From: an uncultured Propionibacteriaceae bacterium
GTDB taxonomy: Bacteria; Actinomycetota; Actinomycetes; Propionibacteriales; Propionibacteriaceae
NCBI GenBank assembly: GCA_936924635.1
Contig: CAKZHP010000067.1
Span: forward strand, 1 to 35,058
Length of the DNA stretch: 35,058 nucleotides
Direction of reading: 5' to 3'
Part shown: piece after piece, positions 30,519-35,058 of the stretch
How the letters are laid out: the number at the start of each line of letters is the position of its first letter
Position numbering within the stretch: the stretch's first letter is position 1
Translations under genes and position numbers: made by a program
The notes under the pieces: generated by a model
What the model saw: the letters and a program-made list of their open reading frames with translations, nothing else
Database searches by the model: none
Told to the model about the DNA's origin: nothing

Positions 30519-31606
30519 CCACGCTGACCCGCAGGGACGCCACGGCGGCCGCCGCGACCGCACTCGACGAGGTGGGCGGGCTGCTGTCGCAGACCGTGCG
30601 CCGCCTCGCCGACGACTGGGTCGCCATCACCGGCGGCACCACGGCCGACGTGCTCGGCGGCTGCGACGTGCCGCGCCTGCTGGAGCTGGCGACCCGGGGT
30701 GGCAAGCGGTTCCGGCCGCTGATGGTGCACTGGGGCTGGGTGGCGGCCGGAGGGCACTCCGAGAAGCAGCGGCGCGACGTCGTACGCGTCGGAGCAGCCC
30801 TCGAGCTGCTGCACGTCTTCGCCCTGGTGCACGACGACGTGATGGACCGCTCGGAGCTGCGCCGAGGCCACCCCACCGTGCACGCGCTGGCCCGGGACGC
30901 GCACCACGCCGCGCAGGCCGCCGGGGACGCGCAGCAGTTCGGCAACAGCATCGCGATCCTCGTCGGCGACCTCGCCCACGCGGAGGCCGACCATCTCGTC
31001 GCCGGCCTCAGCCCCGAGGTGCACGCGCTGTGGCGTCGGCTGTTGATCGAGCTGGTGCTGGGTCAGCGGCGCGACCTCACGGGGGCCGCCATGGGGCGGC
31101 GCGACCTCGACCACGCGCTGCAGGTCGCGCGGCTGAAGACCGGCACGTACACGGTGGAGCGGCCCCTGGAGATCGGGGCCCGGATCGCCGGGGCCGACGC
31201 GAAGCGGCTGGCCGCCCTCGCCGCGTACGGGCGCCACGTCGGCTCGGCCTTCGGCCTGCGCGACGACGTGCTGGGCACCTGGGGCGACCCGGACCGCACC
31301 GGCAAGCCCAACGACGACGACCTCACCGCCGGCAAGGCCACGGTGCTGCTCGCGCTCGCCAGCCACGTGCTGCCCCCGGCTGCGCGCCGCCTGCTGGTGC
31401 GGGTCGGCACCGAGCAGCTCACGACCACCGACCTGGCGCGGCTGCGGCTGGCGATGGCCGACTGTGGCGTCCGGGAGAAGGTCGAGGAGATGATCCGCGA
31501 CGAGGTGGACGCGGCGTGCCGCGCGATCGAGGGCGGCGGGCTCTCCGACGAGGGTGTGGCCGGGCTCACCGAGCTGGCCCACCTGGCCGCCTGGCGGCAG
31601 GCATGA
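30515..31606 (+). CDS. crtE: Geranylgeranyl diphosphate synthase
   Basis: The 363-aa prenyltransferase has GGKRFRP (62-68), the first Asp-rich motif HDDVMDRSELRRG (D107, D108, D111), RLKTGTYTVERP and the second motif LRDDVLGTWGDPDRTGKPNDDD. It condenses IPP with allylic diphosphates to GGPP, the substrate of phytoene synthase. The GTG start overlaps the MarR-IDI stop, with GGGGAAGG upstream. Confidence 0.92.
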   Translation: MTTLTRRDATAAAATALDEVGGLLSQTVRRLADDWVAITGGTTADVLGGCDVPRLLELATRGGKRFRPLMVHWGWVAAGGHSEKQRRDVVRVGAALELLHVFALVHDDVMDRSELRRGHPTVHALARDAHHAAQAAGDAQQFGNSIAILVGDLAHAEADHLVAGLSPEVHALWRRLLIELVLGQRRDLTGAAMGRRDLDHALQVARLKTGTYTVERPLEIGARIAGADAKRLAALAAYGRHVGSAFGLRDDVLGTWGDPDRTGKPNDDDLTAGKATVLLALASHVLPPAARRLLVRVGTEQLTTTDLARLRLAMADCGVREKVEEMIRDEVDAACRAIEGGGLSDEGVAGLTELAHLAAWRQA

Positions 31607-31631
31607 GCGCGCGGGCCGAGGGGCTGCGACC

Positions 31632-33104
31632 ATGAGCCGCGTCGTGGTGATCGGGGCCGGTCTCGCCGGCCTCTCCACCGCCTGCCACCTGATCGGGCAG
31701 GGCCACTCCGTGACCGTGCTGGAGCGCGACCCCGGGCCGGGCGGGCGCGGGCAGCGGGTCACCCAGGACGGGTTCACCTTCGACCTCGGCCCCACCGTGA
31801 TGACGATGCCGGAGCTGCTCGACGCACCCCTGCGCGCTGCCGGGTCGTCGCAGGCGGAGGCCGTGCCGATGCGCCGCCTCGACCCGGCCTACCGCGGCGT
31901 GTTCGAGGACGGCTCGGAGCTGCTGATCCGCTCCGACCCCGCCGCCACCCGGGAGGAGATCCGCAGGCTCGCCGGTGACGCCGACGCGGAGGCGTTCGAC
32001 GCGCTGGTGCCGGAGCTCGCCCGGCTGTACGCCCTCGAGCTACCGAACTTCATCGACCGCAACTTCGACTCCCCGCTGGGGCTGCTCAGCAACCCCGTCG
32101 CCGCCGCCCGGCTGGTGCGGATGGGGGCGTTCGGCACGCTGTCGTCCTTCGTCGGCTCGCGCATCAGCGACGACCGGGTGCGCCGGATGCTGTCGTTCCA
32201 GGCCCTGTACGCAGGGCTCTCGCCGGCCCGCGCTCTGGCCGTGTACGCCGTGATCACGTACATGGACTCCATCCGCGGCGTCTGGTTGCCCGACGGCGGC
32301 ATGGGCGCCATCCCGGCGGGCATGGCCGCCGTCGTGGAACGCAGTGCCACGATCGCGTACGACACCCCGGTGACCCGTCTGCTGCGCCGCGCCGACGGCG
32401 TGGTCGCCGGGGTCGACACCCCTGACGGCCCGGTGTCGGCCGACGCCGTGGTGTGCACGATCGACACGCCGGTCGCGTACCGGACGCTGCTGCCCGACCT
32501 GTCGCTGCCGCTCACGCTGCGGCGGCCGCGCTACTCGCCGTCAGCCGTGGTGTGGCACGTCGGCGCCCGGGGCGCGCTGCCGGAGCGCGCCACGCACCAC
32601 AACGTGCACTTCGGCCGCCAGTGGGAGCAGGCGTTCGAGGCGCTGGTCGACCGCGGCGAGCTGATGCCCGACCCGTCGCGGCTGGTCACGGTGTCGTCGC
32701 ACGGCGAGCCGGGGCTGGCGCCCGAGGGCGGCCACACCTTGTACGTGCTGGAGCCGGTGCCAAACCTCGACGGGCGCGTGGACTGGGCGATCGAACGGGA
32801 GCCGATGCGCGAGCGGCTGCAGGAGTTCCTGTCTGCGCAGGGATATCCGACCGACGTGGTGACCGAGCGGCTGGTGACGCCCGTCGAGTGGCGGCAGCTG
32901 GGCATGGGCGGGGGCACCCCGTTCGGGCTCGCGCACCTGTTCCGCCAGACCGGCCCGTTCCGGCCCGCGAACCACGACCGGCGCGTGCCCGGCCTGTTCT
33001 TCGCCGGCTCCTCCACGGTGCCCGGCGTGGGGGTGCCGATGGTGCTCATCAGCGGGCGGCTGGCTGCCGAACGCGTGGAGCGCTGGGTGGGGAGCGGGCG
33101 ATGA
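31632..33104 (+). CDS. crtI: Phytoene desaturase
   Basis: The 490-aa protein has an N-terminal FAD motif RVVVIGAGLAGLSTACHL, then PGGRGQRVTQDGFTFDLGPT and VMTMPELLDA. The C-terminal CrtI signature NHDRRVPGLFFAGSSTVPGV continues into PMVLISGRLAAERV. It desaturates phytoene stepwise toward lycopene at the membrane. The ATG at 31632 follows crtE by 25 bp; the stop overlaps crtB (ATGA). Confidence 0.93.
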   Translation: MSRVVVIGAGLAGLSTACHLIGQGHSVTVLERDPGPGGRGQRVTQDGFTFDLGPTVMTMPELLDAPLRAAGSSQAEAVPMRRLDPAYRGVFEDGSELLIRSDPAATREEIRRLAGDADAEAFDALVPELARLYALELPNFIDRNFDSPLGLLSNPVAAARLVRMGAFGTLSSFVGSRISDDRVRRMLSFQALYAGLSPARALAVYAVITYMDSIRGVWLPDGGMGAIPAGMAAVVERSATIAYDTPVTRLLRRADGVVAGVDTPDGPVSADAVVCTIDTPVAYRTLLPDLSLPLTLRRPRYSPSAVVWHVGARGALPERATHHNVHFGRQWEQAFEALVDRGELMPDPSRLVTVSSHGEPGLAPEGGHTLYVLEPVPNLDGRVDWAIEREPMRERLQEFLSAQGYPTDVVTERLVTPVEWRQLGMGGGTPFGLAHLFRQTGPFRPANHDRRVPGLFFAGSSTVPGVGVPMVLISGRLAAERVERWVGSGR

Positions 33105-34014
33105 GCACCACCGAGCTGCTGCGGCAGGGCTACCGCGAGTGCGCGGCGCTGACGAAGGCGTACGGCACCACCTACTACTGAAGGCGTACGGCACCACCTA
33201 CTACTGGGGCGCGGTGCTGCTGCCGAAGGAGCAGCGCAAGGACGTGTACGCCGTGTACGCGCTGTGCCGGCTCGCCGACGACATCGTCGACGCGCCAGGG
33301 GCGACCACCGAGGCCGCCCTGGTCCCGCGCACCACCGCGGCCCTGGCGGCGTTCCGGGAGGAGTTCGCCGCGGCCGTCGACGACCCCGCCGCCGCGCGCC
33401 CGGTGCTGGCCGCGGTGAGCGACACGGTGCGTCGCAGCGGCATCGCGCTTGAGTGCTTCGACCGGTTCTTCGGTGCCATGGCTGCTGACCTCTCCACGAC
33501 GGCGTACGACACCTGGGACGACCTGCTCGGCTACATGGAGGGGTCGGCGGCGGTGATCGGGGAGATGATGCTGCCCGTGCTGCGCCCCACGGACGAGGCC
33601 GCGTACGGGCCGGCGCGCGCGCTCGGGTTCGCGTTCCAGCTCACCAACTTCCTGCGTGACGTGGGGGAGGACCTGGACCGGGGCCGGGTGTACGTGCCGG
33701 CGCAGGACCTGCAGCGGTTCGGCGCCGACCCCGCGCGGCGTACGGTCGACGAGCCCTGGCGCGAGGCGATGCGGTTCCAGATCGCCCGCAACCGCGAGCT
33801 CTACCGCGAGGCGGACCGCGGGATCGCGTACCTGCCGCCAGCCTCGGCCCGCTGCGTCGCGACCGCGCGCCGCCTGTACTCGCAGATCCTCGACCGCATC
33901 GAGGCCGCCGACTACGACGTGTTCTCCCGCCGCGCCCGGGTGCCCACCTGGCGCAAGGCCCGTACGGCCGCCGTGGCGCTGACCCGCCGCTACCCGTTGG
34001 AAGGAGTCGCATGA
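33101..34014 (+). pseudogene. crtB: Phytoene synthase gene broken by a 26-bp tandem duplication
   Basis: From the ATG at 33101 (overlapping the crtI stop) the frame reads MSTTELLRQGYRECAALTK then AYGTTYY and hits TGA at 33179-33181. The cause is an exact 26-bp direct repeat (33155-33180 and 33181-33206). Deleting one copy restores KAYGTTYYWGAVLLPKEQR and a full squalene/phytoene synthase with LADDIVD and FLRDVGEDLDRGRVYVP, ending at 34014, about 295 aa. The rest of the gene is intact. A GTG at 33139 is in the restored frame and could start a protein lacking the native first about 18 residues, so partial function cannot be excluded. Confidence 0.93.
33155..33206. repeat. 26-bp perfect tandem duplication inside crtB
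   Basis: Two adjacent identical 26-bp units, each starting AAGGCGTACGGCACC and ending CTACTG. 26 is not a multiple of three, so the duplication shifts the frame. Such repeats can revert by slippage or recombination. Confidence 0.97.
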
Positions 34015-35000
34015 GCCTGCTCGCATCCCTCAAGGGGGAGATCGCCCGCCGCGTGCCCATCGAGCGCGTGCCGGAGCCGCCGCTGCACCGCATCCGGCCC
34101 ACCTGGCGGCAGGCGAGCGTGCCGCGCATCGAGCGCGCCCTCGCCCGTGCCCAGCAGCGCGACCCCGGCGGCTGGCATGTGGTGGCCGCCTCCACCGCCG
34201 TGCCCGCGGCGGAGTCGATCACCGTGACGGTGATGGGGCAGGACGTGGTGCTCTGGCGCGACGGGGCACAGCTCATGGCCGGCCCCGGATCCTGCCCCCA
34301 CATGGGCGCGTTGCTGCGGCAGTGCCCGGTGTTCGACGGCAATGTGCACTGCCGCTGGCACGGGCTGCCGCTCGGGAAAGAGGGGTTCGGCGCGTGGCAG
34401 CCCTACCCCGCGTACGACGACGGGGTGCTGGCCTGGGTGCAGCTGCCCACCGAGGGGGAGTCGATCAGCGACCTGCCCACCCTCACCCGGCGGCCGCCGC
34501 TGGAGGGCTCGATCGCTGCCGTCGTGGAGATCCCGGTGCGCTGCCAGCCGTCGGACGTGATCGCGAACCGGCTCGACCCGTGGCACGGCGCCTGGTTCCA
34601 CCCGTACGCGTTCTCGCACCTCACCGTCGACGAGGGCGCGAGCGACGACGAGGTGCTGGTCGTCGACGTCACGTTCCGGCTCAACAAGACCTGGGGGGTG
34701 CCCGTACGCGCCGAGTTCGCCTGCCCCGACGCGCGCACCATCGTGATGACGATCGTCGAGGGGGAAGGCACCGGGTCGGTGGTGGAGACGCACGCCACGT
34801 ACGTCGGGCTCGACGCCGACGGCGAGCCCATGACGCGCATCACCGAGGCGACCGTGGCGTACTCGCCGCGGCCCGGCTTCCGCGCCGCCCGGGCCGCCGG
34901 TGCCCTGATCCGCCCGCTGATGCGCCGCACCGCACGCCAGCTGTGGGTCGACGACGCCGAGTACGCGGAGCGCCGCTACGAGGTGCGGGAGTCGTCATAG
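34011..35000 (+). CDS. Rieske 2Fe-2S oxygenase-like protein of the carotenoid cluster
   Basis: The 329-aa protein's ATG overlaps the crtB stop (ATGA). The N-terminal Rieske domain has ligands C95-P-H97 and C114-x-x-H117 (CPHMG, CRWHG). The C-terminal part (IANRLDPWHGAWFHPYAFSHL, VVDVTFRLNKTWGVPVRAEF) resembles the catalytic domain of a Rieske oxygenase, with possible iron-binding D and H residues in NRLDPWHGAWFHP. Similar proteins occur in actinobacterial aromatic-carotenoid clusters without an established role. Ring hydroxylation or another tailoring of the carotenoid is the natural guess. Membrane anchoring is not evident. Confidence 0.8.
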   Translation: MSLLASLKGEIARRVPIERVPEPPLHRIRPTWRQASVPRIERALARAQQRDPGGWHVVAASTAVPAAESITVTVMGQDVVLWRDGAQLMAGPGSCPHMGALLRQCPVFDGNVHCRWHGLPLGKEGFGAWQPYPAYDDGVLAWVQLPTEGESISDLPTLTRRPPLEGSIAAVVEIPVRCQPSDVIANRLDPWHGAWFHPYAFSHLTVDEGASDDEVLVVDVTFRLNKTWGVPVRAEFACPDARTIVMTIVEGEGTGSVVETHATYVGLDADGEPMTRITEATVAYSPRPGFRAARAAGALIRPLMRRTARQLWVDDAEYAERRYEVRESS

Positions 35001-35058
35001 CCATCGACCTGGCGGTTGTCGGGCTCGGGCCGGCCGGGCGCGCCCTGGCCTCGCGTGC
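34943..35058 (+). CDS. crtY: Lycopene cyclase (CrtY-like), N-terminus only
   Basis: The last 60 bases encode AIDLAVVGLGPAGRALASR, the FAD/NAD-binding N-terminus of a CrtY-type lycopene beta-cyclase, running off the right edge. The frame overlaps the Rieske gene end. The codon where a start is expected is ATA (34997-34999); the nearest in-frame standard start is GTG at 34943, which would add an odd Arg-rich lead of about 18 residues. The coordinates use that GTG; the true start is unsettled. Confidence 0.65.
   Translation, partial: MGRRRRVRGAPLRGAGVVIAIDLAVVGLGPAGRALASR

Noticed and set aside
33139..34014. Normal crtB start at GTG 33139
   Set aside because: Its first residues come from the wrong frame of the duplicated segment and do not resemble phytoene synthase; the ATG at 33101, coupled to crtI, encodes the natural N-terminus.
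1..35058. CRISPR arrays, tRNA or rRNA genes, replication origin
   Set aside because: No regularly spaced repeats, cloverleaf-like segments, rRNA motifs or DnaA-box clusters were seen.

Overview
The window is very GC-rich, with dense, often overlapping genes (ATGA/GTGA junctions). It carries a large LuxR-type (LAL) regulator, Corynebacterium/Mycobacterium-style arsenate reductases and an actinobacterial type of aromatic carotenoid cluster. I infer a high-GC actinobacterium. Frequent GTACG words in the chromosomal genes would fit the Propionibacteriales, but I cannot fix the genus.

Layout. (1) 1-955 and 12340-15176 are one chromosomal locus split by a transposon. Read on the minus strand it runs: FMN riboswitch, flavin-type ABC permease (ribX-like), Tat/lipoprotein binding protein (ribY-like), sensor histidine kinase, response regulator. 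(2) 956-12339 is an 11.4-kb Tn552/Tn5053-like arsenic-resistance transposon. It has 51-bp imperfect inverted repeats, a 6-bp target duplication (CCACAG), transposition genes (resolvase, DDE transposase, AAA ATPase) and an arsenic cargo: MerR regulator plus a tiny Cys-rich peptide, ArsO-like monooxygenase and ArsR on the minus strand; Acr3 pump, three arsenate reductases, a thioredoxin reductase interrupted by an amber codon, a Cys-tailed flavoprotein and an unknown protein on the plus strand. It sits inside the histidine kinase gene; removing the element and one target-site copy rejoins the kinase in frame. (3) 15344-25554 is mostly housekeeping or accessory genes: a GDPD-inositol phosphatase fusion, a 61-aa protein coupled to a LAL regulator behind an 18-bp palindrome, a MarR-MFS pair, a PLDc_N small membrane protein, a GH3 beta-glucosidase and a CPBP protease. 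(4) 25626-35058 is a carotenoid region: an NAD(P)-binding/TspO fusion, crtT- and crtU-like genes, then an apparent operon of MarR-IDI fusion, crtE, crtI, crtB (broken), a Rieske protein and the start of crtY. The content predicts an isorenieratene-type aromatic carotenoid.

The most unusual items are the 21-residue, 7-cysteine peptide with a perfect Shine-Dalgarno sequence behind the merR-like gene, and the single-polypeptide fusion of a MarR regulator to isopentenyl-diphosphate isomerase, whose promoter -35 lies in a perfect 18-bp palindrome. Several genes carry lesions: the kinase (insertion plus a 1-nt frameshift), trxB (amber), tniB (Walker A Lys to Glu) and crtB (26-bp tandem duplication). 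Strong candidate promoters of arsR, merR, the resolvase and the MarR-IDI gene place transcription starts at or next to the start codon, suggesting leaderless mRNAs.
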